Assembly (NCBI GenBank): GCA_951812525.1 | Contig: OX638316.1 | Span: 2,266,630 to 2,330,629 of the forward strand | Length of the DNA: 64,000 bases | Source: an uncultured Poribacteria bacterium | GTDB lineage: Bacteria > Poribacteria > WGA-4E > WGA-3G | Reading direction: 5' to 3' | In this document: piece by piece, positions 44,185-52,485 of the stretch | Layout of the letters: every line of letters begins with the position of its first letter | Position numbering within the stretch: position 1 is the first letter of the stretch | Notes under the pieces: generated by a model | Databases searched by the model: none | Seen by the model: only the letters and a program-made list of their open reading frames with translations | What the model was told of the DNA's origin: nothing | Made by a program: the position numbers and the translations under genes

Positions 44185-45267
44185 TTACCCTTTTAGCGAG
44201 GGGAGTGGGTGTGGACGTACCAAGATACCGCCCTGCTCATAGGATTCCATCGCTGCCCAAGTGTATTCAAGTGCTGCAAGTGCATCTCTGCCGGAAGCAC
44301 GGAGTTGCTCTTTCGGTACACCGTTTGTAATGTCCTCTAAAAACGCGTGAATCCGCAGCGGGAACGTCTGACTGAAGTCGCTGATACCGGATTCGGTGAC
44401 AATGGGTTCTGTATCAGGGAAGTCGGGTGCGCCTGGGGAGGGCCAATAGGTTACTTTCTCGATGCAATTTTCGATGCAGAACGTGCCGCGCGTGCCAGCA
44501 AGTTCGACGCTCCACCAACCACCGAGACCGAATGTCGCATCGCCGCGTTGGCTCAACAGATAACCGATACACCCGTTCTCAAATCGGAGATGGATACTGT
44601 TAATGGAGACCATCAGATCTCCTGTGTTACGCCTGAAATGCGGACGCTCCATAAAGGCTTGCACGTGTGTCACATCGCCGCAGAAATGGCGCATTACGCT
44701 GAATGGATGCGATAGGAAAGCTTTCACGTGAAAATAGGGAAATCCATCAGAACGTGGAGCTTTTGAGTAGCTATAGTTGAATTCACCACCAGGAAATCCC
44801 ATTTTGTGAAGACAGAAGACCATTTCCCCGATGTGTCCATCCTCAATGTATTTTTTCGCTTGCTCTGCGGGCGGTGTGAAATAGTGGTTCAGATTACAGC
44901 CGAGATAGAGGTCTTCTTCCGTGGCTTTCGCGACCATGTCTCGTGCTTGTCCAATGTCGTTGGAAATCGGTTTCTCGACGAGTACATGCTTTCCTTTTTC
45001 CAATGCTTCCATTGTCGGTTCGTAGTGCCAACTGCCGTTCTCATTTCCGCCGGTACCAACATCGACGATGTCGAGGTCTGGCTCGCCATCAATCATATCA
45101 GCCAGGTTATAGTACGCCTTGACACCGAGACGTTCTGCCGCGCTGTCCGCTCGCTCTTTCACAATGTCGCACACCGCAACAAGGTCTGCTAAGTCATCAT
45201 TCGCGTGACAATTCGCGTGATTATTCCCGATGCCGCTCATGCCGACAACGCCAACTTTTAATGCCAT
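44185..45267 (-). CDS. Gfo/Idh/MocA-family oxidoreductase
   Basis: This 360-residue enzyme has an N-terminal Rossmann fold (VGVVGMSGIGNNHANCHAND), the conserved KHVLVEKPISND (catalytic Lys of the EKP motif) and a C-terminal alpha/beta domain. It oxidises or reduces sugars and cyclitols with NAD(P). AAGGA lies about 9 bases before the ATG. A consensus promoter at 45375-45402 serves it, back to back with the promoter of the second Gfo/Idh gene. Confidence 0.9.
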   Translation of the reverse strand: MALKVGVVGMSGIGNNHANCHANDDLADLVAVCDIVKERADSAAERLGVKAYYNLADMIDGEPDLDIVDVGTGGNENGSWHYEPTMEALEKGKHVLVEKPISNDIGQARDMVAKATEEDLYLGCNLNHYFTPPAEQAKKYIEDGHIGEMVFCLHKMGFPGGEFNYSYSKAPRSDGFPYFHVKAFLSHPFSVMRHFCGDVTHVQAFMERPHFRRNTGDLMVSINSIHLRFENGCIGYLLSQRGDATFGLGGWWSVELAGTRGTFCIENCIEKVTYWPSPGAPDFPDTEPIVTESGISDFSQTFPLRIHAFLEDITNGVPKEQLRASGRDALAALEYTWAAMESYEQGGILVRPHPLPSLKG

Positions 45268-45374
45268 TTATTTATTCCTTCCAATAGATGCAGTTTGATC
45301 TCGCCTGTAGCGGAAAATTCGCACTCTGAACATACTTTTGCCAGTAGTGTGCTACAGCAGATTTTATACTTAAC

Positions 45375-45402
45375 ATTATAAACGGGTTGGCAGTTTTGTC
45401 AA
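45375..45402 (-). promoter_or_regulatory. Promoter for the isomerase/Gfo-Idh operon
   Basis: Perfect TTGACA and TATAAT (minus strand, complements of 45397-45402 and 45375-45380), 16 bases apart. Confidence 0.72.
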
Positions 45403-45423
45403 TAAATATCTTTGGAAATATGC

Positions 45424-45452
45424 TTGACAGTATTCTCGATACATGCTATTTT
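45424..45452 (+). promoter_or_regulatory. Divergent promoter for second Gfo/Idh gene
   Basis: Perfect TTGACA (45424-45429) and TATTTT (45447-45452), 17 bases apart. The two -35 boxes of the divergent pair are only about 20 bases apart, so one regulator could control both. Confidence 0.62.
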
Positions 45453-45485
45453 CTCACCTAAAGAGTGCTGAAGGAGGAAAGACGG

Positions 45486-46580
45486 ATGGGTATTGGTGTC
45501 GGTATGGTAGGCTTAGGGATGTTCGGGCCATCGTTTATCCAATCGTATAAGGCGCATCCAGATGTGCATCGGCTTGCACTGTGCGATTTGCGGTCTGATA
45601 GGTTGTCGAAGTACGCTGAGCAGTTTGAGATTTCTGAAACATATTCAAGTCTTGATGAGATCTGCAAATCGGATTTAGACGCACTTGTGATTATCACTCA
45701 GCATTGGATGCACGCCCCGCAGGCGATTCAGGCGATGGAATCGGGAAAGCACGTTTATACTGCTGTCCCCGCCGCTGCATCCTTAGATGAGTGTGAGGCG
45801 CTTGTCAGAACTGTTGAACGGACAGGGATGATCTATATGAATGGGGAGACGAGTTATTTCCGTCCAGAAACGGTCTTTTGTCGTCAGAAAGCGGCAGAAG
45901 GGGCATTTGGGGAGTTCGTTCACTGCCGGGCTGAGTATTTTCACGACATGAGCCATGGGCTCTACGACGTGGCGAAAAACCGCTGGGGAGCACAGTGGGG
46001 TCGAGACAAGATGGGTGGAATTCCGATGCACTATCCCACACATTCGACCTGTTTTCCGATCTCGGTTATGAAAGCACACGCTACATCGGTTTCGGCACAA
46101 GGGTACGTCTACCCAAACGACGATTGGTTTCGGGAGGATACCATCCACAAAAATCGGTTTTCCAATGAGGTTGGGCTTTTCACAATGAGCAATGGGGCAA
46201 CAATGCAAATCTGTGAATTCCGACGCGTTGGACACCCCGGTTCCGAACGTGTCAGCGGTATTTATGGAACGGTAGGTAGTTACGAGCAGAGTCTGGCGGG
46301 TAGTGTCTGGGCAGATAAACGTGGACGGGAGGACATCCAACCCCCAAGATTGCACGGGGATCTACCTGAAGCACTCGCTGCGGATCTCGGTGGACATGGC
46401 GGTTCGCACGCGTATCTTGTACACGAATTTGTTGATGCTGTCAATCGTCAGCGATTACCGGGTGTCAACGTTTGGGAAGCGGTTCGATACTGTGCCCCCG
46501 GATTTGTCGCACACCAATCGGCTCTACGGGATGGGGAGTTACTTCCAGTTCCGGATTGGGGTGATGCGCCGGAAAGTTAA
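45486..46580 (+). CDS. Gfo/Idh/MocA-family oxidoreductase
   Basis: From ATG 45486 (AGGAGG 8 bases upstream, which decides this start over one at 45465) the protein has 364 residues. The N-terminus MGIGVGMVGLGMFGPSFIQ is a Rossmann nucleotide-binding fold. The EKP motif is replaced by GKHVYTAVPAA, so the usual catalytic Lys is missing at that place; DKMGGIPMHYPTHS follows in the C-terminal domain. This variant is found in some Gfo/Idh subfamilies and may change or abolish the redox step. Divergent from the Gfo/Idh at 44185. Confidence 0.86.
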   Translation: MGIGVGMVGLGMFGPSFIQSYKAHPDVHRLALCDLRSDRLSKYAEQFEISETYSSLDEICKSDLDALVIITQHWMHAPQAIQAMESGKHVYTAVPAAASLDECEALVRTVERTGMIYMNGETSYFRPETVFCRQKAAEGAFGEFVHCRAEYFHDMSHGLYDVAKNRWGAQWGRDKMGGIPMHYPTHSTCFPISVMKAHATSVSAQGYVYPNDDWFREDTIHKNRFSNEVGLFTMSNGATMQICEFRRVGHPGSERVSGIYGTVGSYEQSLAGSVWADKRGREDIQPPRLHGDLPEALAADLGGHGGSHAYLVHEFVDAVNRQRLPGVNVWEAVRYCAPGFVAHQSALRDGELLPVPDWGDAPES

Positions 46581-46595
46581 AATAGAAAATAGGGC

Positions 46596-46631
46596 TTGCT
46601 TTTTATTGCAATTTATAGTATACTGTACTAT
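46596..46631 (+). promoter_or_regulatory. Promoter with overlapping dyad, sulfite reductase gene
   Basis: TTGCTT (46596-46601) and TATACT (46619-46624) are 17 bases apart. The dyad ATAGTA-TACTG-TACTAT (46615-46631) covers the -10 region and could be an operator. Confidence 0.5.
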
Positions 46632-46752
46632 TTAAAAGGTTTCTGGTAGGGGATACTATGCAATATCGGCTTGCAAGCTTCGCCTAATAGAAAGCAATCG
46701 GACGTGAATTAACGCACACTATGAACCTGAGGTTATTACTAAGGAGTGTAGA

Positions 46753-49200
46753 ATGGCTATTGAATACGCGGGTCCCTACGATGCATCTGCAATTCCGCCA
46801 GATGAAGCCCGCGCCATTGAAATTTATGAGATTCAACTCGGTCGGGTGCAGGCGGGTCAAGTGGAAGAGACCCTTTTTACCGAGTTTAGACTTCGGCACG
46901 GGGTTTACGGACAGCGCGACGACCGGTCGCAAATGATCCGTGTCAAAATTCCGTTCGGCGGACTCACAGCGGCACAACTCGAAATGTTAGCGGATGTTGC
47001 CGAAGAATTTTCCGACAACATCATTCATATTACCACTCGTCAAGACGTGCAATACCACTATGTGGACATCAACAACACGCCAGAACTGATGCGCCGCCTC
47101 GCGAGTGTGGACATTACCACAAAAGAAGCGTGTGGTAATGTCGTGCGAAACGTCACCGCATGCCCTCTCAGCGGTGTGTGCCAAGATGAAACGTTTGATG
47201 TAACTCCCTACTCTAAGGCGTTGTCAGCATTCCTTTTGGGACACCCGGACGCTCAAGATTTTGGACGTAAGTTCAAAATTGCGTTCTCTGGCTGTGAAGA
47301 ACACGCTTGCGGTTTGGCAAATATGCACGACATCGGTGCCGTTGCTGCGGTCAAAGAGGTGGATGGGGAAGTCAAACGTGGCTTTAGGCTCTATGTCGGT
47401 GGCGGTCTCGGTGCTGTTCCACATCAAGCGAAAGTCTTTGATGATTTCGTTTCGGCAGAGGAACTCCTCCCTATTTCACAGTCAATTTGCAGAGTCTTTA
47501 CGCGTTTGGGTGAACGCAGAAATCGGAATAAGGCACGACTGAAGTTCGTCATCGCCAAGTACGGCATTGAAGAATTCAAAAGACAGGTGGTTGAGGATCG
47601 GGCTACCCTACGGCAGGATCCAGCGTGGACAGCTTACCTTGACAACCTCGACGAATATAAGGAAAGTCCGCTCAAGGCACCGACGCAGCTCAACGGTACC
47701 GCAAAACCTGAGGGGTTTGAGGAGTGGTATCAATCCAACGTACAGTTACAGAGTCAACCCGGCTACGCTTTCGTGACGATTACGCTACCTCTTGGGGATA
47801 TTACCGCAGATCAGACGCGTGCTTTAGCGGACATTTCCCGGAAATATGTTAAAGACACTATCCGCGCCACGGTTGAGCAAAACATCGTTCTTCGTTGGGT
47901 AACAATGACAGATCTACCGGCACTCTATCGTGAACTGAAAGAGGTCGGTCTCGGCGACCCAGGGGCAGAATCTATGGTTGATATTACCGCTTGCCCAGGT
48001 ACCGATTCTTGTAAACTCGGTGTTTCTTCTTCACGTGGATTGGCAGCACACCTACGAAGCCATTTCATTGAAAGCGGTGTGCAGAATGAAATCAAAGACT
48101 TTCGGATTAAGATTAGTGGATGCCCCAATTCCTGCGGACAGCATCACGTCGCGAATATAGGCTTCTTCGGTTCCTCGCGCCGGATGGGTGAGCATATTGC
48201 TCCTTACTATCAGGTGCTACTCGGTGGACACATGGTGGAAAACGCCAGTTCCTATGGACTTGCTACTGGAAAGATCCACGGCAAATATATTCCAACGTTT
48301 ATTGAAGAGTTAACCGGTAAGTACACGGCGGAACGAAATGACGAAGAGTCTTTCACCGACTACGTCGCACGGCTTGGTAAGGCGGAAATCAAGAAGATCT
48401 TGTCCAAGTACGATAAGATTCCTACCTATGAGGAAGCACCGGAATTCTATGTAGACACTGGCGATACGAAGGATTACCAACTCAAAACAGGTGTCGGTGA
48501 GTGTGCAGGAGAGGTAGTGGCACTTGTCTCCATGAAGTTAGAAGAAGCAGATCGACTGATCTATGAATCTGGCTTGAACTTGGAGAAGGGTGAATATGAG
48601 GATTCCGCAGGGTTGGCTTTTAATGCAATGATAAGAGCCGCAGACGGACTCTTGACGACAGTAGGGTTGCAATATATTGACAACGCGACGACTGTCAACG
48701 AATTCCGCACTCACTTCTTTGAACCTGGTAACTTTTTCCCGGGTTACGGTGCGCATATCTTTAAGGCAACGGAAGAGGATATCTCTACGTTTGACCACGA
48801 ATTGGCACACCGTCGGGTTGAAGAAGCCACCCTCTTTGTAGAAGAATCGCATAATGTGTATAATCGTATGCGTATCAAGCAAGAGGAAGAAGAGGAGAGT
48901 CGAAAGAAAGCGCGTCGCTCGCGTCGTGCGGCACGGAAGCCGAGGGTTGTCAGAAAGGCGAAACCCGTTGAGAAGATCGTTGATAATCTTGATCTCAAAG
49001 GTGTCGCTTGCCCGTTCAACTATGTCCAAGCAAAAATCCGTTTAGAAACTATGCAACTCGGTCAACTTCTTGAGGTCACCATTGATGATGGTGAACCGAT
49101 TGAGAACGTACCGGTGAGCCTCACTAACGACGGTCATGAGATTGTTGACACTAAGAAGGTTGGAGAGCATTACCGACTTACTGTTCGGAAGGGTGAGTAA
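46753..49200 (+). CDS. Sulfite/nitrite reductase fused to helical and TusA domains
   Basis: This 815-residue cytoplasmic protein is longer than ordinary sulfite/ferredoxin-nitrite reductases (about 560). Residues 1-540 are the two-fold siroheme/[4Fe-4S] reductase: TACPLSGVC and SGCEEHAC in the first half, TACPGTDSCKLG (Cys near 412-418) and SGCPNSCGQHH (near 455) in the second. The second-half motifs match the cluster-binding set C-x5-C...C-x3-C. A helical region (about 580-700) with GVGECAGEVVAL and a charged linker (EEEESRKKARRSRRAARKP) follows. The last 70 residues form a TusA/SirA sulfur-carrier domain with its Cys in LKGVACPFNYVQAK (about 752). Reduction of sulfite and direct passing of sulfur to the carrier is plausible; the fusion makes sulfite more likely than nitrite. 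Start AAGGAG is well placed. Confidence 0.88.
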   Translation: MAIEYAGPYDASAIPPDEARAIEIYEIQLGRVQAGQVEETLFTEFRLRHGVYGQRDDRSQMIRVKIPFGGLTAAQLEMLADVAEEFSDNIIHITTRQDVQYHYVDINNTPELMRRLASVDITTKEACGNVVRNVTACPLSGVCQDETFDVTPYSKALSAFLLGHPDAQDFGRKFKIAFSGCEEHACGLANMHDIGAVAAVKEVDGEVKRGFRLYVGGGLGAVPHQAKVFDDFVSAEELLPISQSICRVFTRLGERRNRNKARLKFVIAKYGIEEFKRQVVEDRATLRQDPAWTAYLDNLDEYKESPLKAPTQLNGTAKPEGFEEWYQSNVQLQSQPGYAFVTITLPLGDITADQTRALADISRKYVKDTIRATVEQNIVLRWVTMTDLPALYRELKEVGLGDPGAESMVDITACPGTDSCKLGVSSSRGLAAHLRSHFIESGVQNEIKDFRIKISGCPNSCGQHHVANIGFFGSSRRMGEHIAPYYQVLLGGHMVENASSYGLATGKIHGKYIPTFIEELTGKYTAERNDEESFTDYVARLGKAEIKKILSKYDKIPTYEEAPEFYVDTGDTKDYQLKTGVGECAGEVVALVSMKLEEADRLIYESGLNLEKGEYEDSAGLAFNAMIRAADGLLTTVGLQYIDNATTVNEFRTHFFEPGNFFPGYGAHIFKATEEDISTFDHELAHRRVEEATLFVEESHNVYNRMRIKQEEEEESRKKARRSRRAARKPRVVRKAKPVEKIVDNLDLKGVACPFNYVQAKIRLETMQLGQLLEVTIDDGEPIENVPVSLTNDGHEIVDTKKVGEHYRLTVRKGE

Positions 49201-49238
49201 CCTCTAAGATTGTAGTTATCTGAGCTGAGTTTTACACA

Positions 49239-49287
49239 GGCGATTGCCGCCCGCGCCCAAACGGGCGGACTGGCAATCGCCTTTTTA
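49239..49287 (+). terminator. Rho-independent terminator after the sulfite reductase gene
   Basis: GGCGATTGCC (49239-49248) pairs with GGCAATCGCC (49272-49281), and an inner stem CCGCCCG/CGGGCGG encloses the loop. The hairpin is followed by TTTTTA. It separates the reductase from the toxin-antitoxin pair. Confidence 0.88.
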
Positions 49288-49318
49288 TACGCTGAGTGGT
49301 TATAAGGAGACTCACATT

Positions 49319-49555
49319 ATGAATTCCAAAGAAATGTTTGAAGTGTGGAATCGCGTGAAAGCTTGGGAACCGGAAATGCGAATAGATCTTGCACGTCGGA
49401 TTTTGGAAACTGTGGTTCCCTCGAAAAACCCACCTCCGCCACAAGCTATGTCGTTAGGTGAGGTGATCGGTGTTGCGAAAACAGATGCCCCGCCGCCTAC
49501 TGACGAGGAATGCAAGAAAATCCTTGAAGAGGAGCGCATAAAAAAATACGGATGA
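49319..49555 (+). CDS. Antitoxin-like protein of a PIN toxin pair
   Basis: From ATG 49319 (AAGGAG 9 bases upstream) the product has 78 residues: MNSKEMFEVWNRVKAW at the start, RIDLARRILETVV, a Pro-rich centre and DEECKKILEEERIKKYG at the end. It ends ATGA with the PIN gene, the tight coupling expected of a VapBC-type module. A DNA-binding domain is not obvious; the C-terminal helix could wrap the toxin. Antitoxin role is inferred from position and size. Confidence 0.75.
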   Translation: MNSKEMFEVWNRVKAWEPEMRIDLARRILETVVPSKNPPPPQAMSLGEVIGVAKTDAPPPTDEECKKILEEERIKKYG

Positions 49556-49992
49556 TTCACGCGTTGTTGGATACAAATGTGATTCTGGATGCTTTGCTTG
49601 AACGCCCACCTTGGAATACTGATGCTACAACCCTCTGGCAAGCTAAACTTGATATGCAGTTTGTTGCTTACGTCACGGCAACTTCGATAACTGATATTTT
49701 TTATATAATTCGTCGCTACGCAGGGCACGAGAAAGCGTGGCAAGCGGTGTATTCTAGTTTAGACCAATTGACCGCTGTCCCGGTTGGAATTGATGAACTA
49801 CGTTTGGCAACAACCTTAGAAGGGGACGATTTTGAGGATAATCTGCAAATTGCCTGTGCAATAAGTGGACAACTTGATTTGATTGTCACACGTAATCTTG
49901 CAGGGTTTTCGGGTAATAACATACCAATTCTCACTCCACAAGAGATGTTGTTGAGATTGCCCGCGGACAATTGGAGTGACGCGAAAACATAG
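49552..49992 (+). CDS. VapC-like PIN-domain ribonuclease toxin
   Basis: This 146-residue PIN domain has the acidic residues in order: HALLDTNVILDALLER (first Asp), TSITDIFYIIRR, and FEDNLQIACAISGQLDLIVTRN (later Asp/Glu), which should bind Mg or Mn at the RNase site. It overlaps the antitoxin gene by 4 bases. VapC toxins cut specific RNAs when freed from the antitoxin. Target not predictable. Confidence 0.87.
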   Translation: MIHALLDTNVILDALLERPPWNTDATTLWQAKLDMQFVAYVTATSITDIFYIIRRYAGHEKAWQAVYSSLDQLTAVPVGIDELRLATTLEGDDFEDNLQIACAISGQLDLIVTRNLAGFSGNNIPILTPQEMLLRLPADNWSDAKT

Positions 49993-50006
49993 CGAATATC
50001 CTCAAA

Positions 50007-50035
50007 TTGACTTTTCTGCCAATTTGCGGTATAAT
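50007..50035 (+). promoter_or_regulatory. Promoter for the 50203-moeB operon
   Basis: TTGACT (50007-50012) and a perfect TATAAT (50030-50035) with 17 bases between. The leader to the first gene is about 160 bases. Confidence 0.75.
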
Positions 50036-50202
50036 TGAGGAAGCAGATTGTGATGAATTCAGCGGTGACAAGTAATGCGAATCCCACAAAATTTACTCAG
50101 TTAGGCTGTGAGGGAATACACCTCTGGAGAAAATAGATGGCAATGTAGAAGGGATTTCTGCCTAACCGTCTTGTTACCCACGAAAGGAACTTTTTTAGCA
50201 GA

Positions 50203-50781
50203 ATGGATCTACAACAGATTAACGTTAAGGTTTTTACGACCGAAGAGAGCGAAATCAACTACACCAACTTCATCAAGGTCTTCAACCGCTGGATGGAGGA
50301 AGCTGATTCAGATGACTATCTGAACTACGCCGACTATTCACACGTTGATGCAGGACCGGGCGTACTGTTGATTTTGAAGCAAGCCAATTACAGCATTGAC
50401 AGTGCTTACCATCAGCCGGGTTTCCTCTACAATCGGAAGCACGCAGTCGAAGCGGATAACGCTGAAACGATCCGCCAAGCCCTCGCAGAGGTGCTCTCTA
50501 AATGCGAATTGCTTGAAGCATCGGCGGAATTGGAAGATGCTGTCCATTTTAATGGGGCAGACCTCCTGTTTATGATAAACAACCGGCATATTGCACCGAA
50601 TACACCGGAAATCGCAGCCTCCATTCAGGCAGAACTAACCCCTATCCTTGAACAGATGTATGGCGGAGACGACTTCACGGTGGAGCGTATCTCCGAAGAT
50701 CCACGCGAACGCTTTGCAGTGAGGATCTCAGCAAATTCAGACAAACCGATTTCGGAACTTCTCGCCAATCTGGGAGGCTAA
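50203..50781 (+). CDS. Conserved-looking hypothetical protein upstream of moeB
   Basis: This 192-residue soluble acidic protein starts MDLQQINVKVFTTEESEINY. The centre contains HVDAGPGVLLILKQANYSID, the later part GADLLFMINNRHIAPNTPEI, and the end FTVERISEDPRERFAVRIS. No known domain is recognised. It ends 5 bases before moeB, whose AGG-type site lies inside this gene, so the two are clearly coexpressed. A role in sulfur or cofactor transfer is suggested by context only. Confidence 0.7.
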   Translation: MDLQQINVKVFTTEESEINYTNFIKVFNRWMEEADSDDYLNYADYSHVDAGPGVLLILKQANYSIDSAYHQPGFLYNRKHAVEADNAETIRQALAEVLSKCELLEASAELEDAVHFNGADLLFMINNRHIAPNTPEIAASIQAELTPILEQMYGGDDFTVERISEDPRERFAVRISANSDKPISELLANLGG

Positions 50782-50786
50782 GATAG

Positions 50787-51593
50787 ATGTTTAACTTCAG
50801 CAATGAACAGATTGAACGCTACAGTCGACATATCATCCTCAAAGAGGTCGGCGGGATGGGGCAGACGCAGCTTCTTGAATCGAAAGTACTGCTCATCGGG
50901 GCAGGGGGACTCGGTTCTCCTGTAGGTGTCTACCTCGCCGCTGCAGGGGTCGGCACACTTGGCATTATTGATGATGACGTGGTTGACCTCAGCAACTTGC
51001 AACGCCAAATTTTGCACGGCACCAGCGACATCGGCATTCCGAAGACGAAGTCGGCAGAAGCGACTATTACGGAGATGAACCCTGATGTCAAGGTGATCCC
51101 CTACAACGAGCGTATCACTTCGGAAAACGCCTTCCAAATTCTGGAGCAATACGACCTGATTGTGGATGGATGTGATAATCTACCGACGCGCTATCTCCTC
51201 AACGACGCATCCGTTATGTTAGGCAAACCGATTGTGCATGGAAGCATCTTCCAGTTTGAAGGACAGGTCACCGTCCTTTATCCCGGTAAGGGACCGTGCT
51301 ATCGATGCCTCTATCCAGAACCACCACCACCCGGAATGGTGCCAAGCTGCCAAGAAGCCGGTGTGTTTGGTGTGTTACCCGGTATTATCGGAACGATTCA
51401 AGCCGTTGAAGCGATTAAAATCTTGCTAGACATCGGTGAACCCTTGATCGGAAGCCTTCTACTTTTCAATGCGCTGACGATGGATTTCAAGCGCTTGAAA
51501 CTCCGTCAGGATGACGGTTGCCCGATGTGTGGTGAAAATCCCACGATCCACGAACTGATTGATTACGAAGAGTTCTGCCAAGTGCGGTGGTAA
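50787..51593 (+). CDS. moeB: MoeB/ThiF-type sulfur-carrier adenylyltransferase
   Basis: This 268-residue E1-like enzyme activates the C-terminal Gly-Gly of small sulfur-carrier proteins (MoaD, ThiS) by adenylation. Visible are the nucleotide loop VLLIGAGGLGSPVGVYLAAA, DDDVVDLSNLQRQILH, DGCDNLPTRYLLND, the zinc Cys pairs in CYRCLY and CPMCGE, and PSCQEAGVFGVLPGIIGTIQ. No rhodanese domain is fused. The AGG site GGAGG sits 9 bases before ATG. With the reductase-TusA gene nearby it suggests a sulfur-transfer set. Confidence 0.92.
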   Translation: MFNFSNEQIERYSRHIILKEVGGMGQTQLLESKVLLIGAGGLGSPVGVYLAAAGVGTLGIIDDDVVDLSNLQRQILHGTSDIGIPKTKSAEATITEMNPDVKVIPYNERITSENAFQILEQYDLIVDGCDNLPTRYLLNDASVMLGKPIVHGSIFQFEGQVTVLYPGKGPCYRCLYPEPPPPGMVPSCQEAGVFGVLPGIIGTIQAVEAIKILLDIGEPLIGSLLLFNALTMDFKRLKLRQDDGCPMCGENPTIHELIDYEEFCQVRW

Positions 51594-51610
51594 TCCAACG
51601 AATTTTGCTG

Positions 51611-51634
51611 TGGCGAGGTCTCAGGACCTCGCCA
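51611..51634. repeat. Dispersed hairpin repeat, perfect palindrome
   Basis: TGGCGAGGTC-TCAG-GACCTCGCCA, with 10-base arms, is located between convergent genes (moeB and the SDR). No T-run on either side, so the termination role is uncertain; it resembles the hairpin at 39201-39221. Confidence 0.75.
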
Positions 51635-51672
51635 CTGTCTGTTCGTATCACAATCTTTTCGACTTAATCCTA

Positions 51673-52434
51673 CTACGCTAAAAACGCTCGCCGAACTGGC
51701 GAATCGATGAACAGCGAATCGCCACCATCAATTGTCAATTCCAAACCAGTAACCCACGCCGCTTCGTCTGAGCATAACCACAGTGCCGCGTAAGCTACAT
51801 CAATCGGGTTGCCGAGTCGTTCCAATTGTGCTGCGACTGGGGCGATTTGACCCTCTGGCAATGGATCCCAAATGATTCCTGGCGATAGCGCGTGGACGCG
51901 AATGTTTTTATCGTACAATTCCTTGGCGAGATTCTTCGCCGCCGCTACCATCCCCGCTTTCGCGACGGCGTAAGCACTATTTGCATCTTGTCGGACCCGC
52001 TCACCTGCGGAGATCGTGATAAGGCATCCACCGCCACGTGCTTCTAAAATTGGAACAAGCCGACGTACAGGATTGAACAGTGTTTGCAGGTTGTTTTGTA
52101 ATGCACCATCCCAATACGCCGGTTCCATATTCACAATATCGTGTTCTGTTGAGAAGTACCCACCCGCAGCGTGAATGAGGGAATCAATACCGCCGAATTC
52201 TGCAACGGCAGCATCAACAAGCGTATCTATCTGTGCTGGATCTGTCAAGTCGGTCTGATGTGTTAGCACGCGCCCACCATTATCACGGATCCGTTCCGCT
52301 GTCTCTTCCATCTTCTCTGTTGTACGGGCAGCGAGTACGATCTTCGCACCTTCTTGAGCAAAAAGCAGGGCAGTCGCACGACTCATATTTGAGCCTGCGC
52401 CGCCTATTAACACAACTTTGTCCTTCAATCGCAT
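51673..52434 (-). CDS. SDR-family oxidoreductase
   Basis: From ATG 52434 (AAGGA about 8 bases upstream) the protein has 253 residues. SDR motifs: KVVLIGGAGSNMSRATALLF (cofactor loop, GGxGSxxS variant), DLTD, HAAGGYF, catalytic Ser in LITISAGERV, AYAVAKAGMVAA (Tyr and Lys) and TIDGGDSLF. The enzyme uses NAD(P); the substrate is unknown. It is the end gene of the cluster 55523-51673. Confidence 0.87.
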   Translation of the reverse strand: MRLKDKVVLIGGAGSNMSRATALLFAQEGAKIVLAARTTEKMEETAERIRDNGGRVLTHQTDLTDPAQIDTLVDAAVAEFGGIDSLIHAAGGYFSTEHDIVNMEPAYWDGALQNNLQTLFNPVRRLVPILEARGGGCLITISAGERVRQDANSAYAVAKAGMVAAAKNLAKELYDKNIRVHALSPGIIWDPLPEGQIAPVAAQLERLGNPIDVAYAALWLCSDEAAWVTGLELTIDGGDSLFIDSPVRRAFLA

Positions 52435-52485
52435 TTTCGATTTCCTTTTTGGTGATTTTGTCGGGGATACGTTATGCAAACGCGC

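Noticed and set aside
45465-45485. Upstream start of the Gfo/Idh protein
   Set aside because: The AGGAGG site lies within this stretch and is spaced for ATG 45486.
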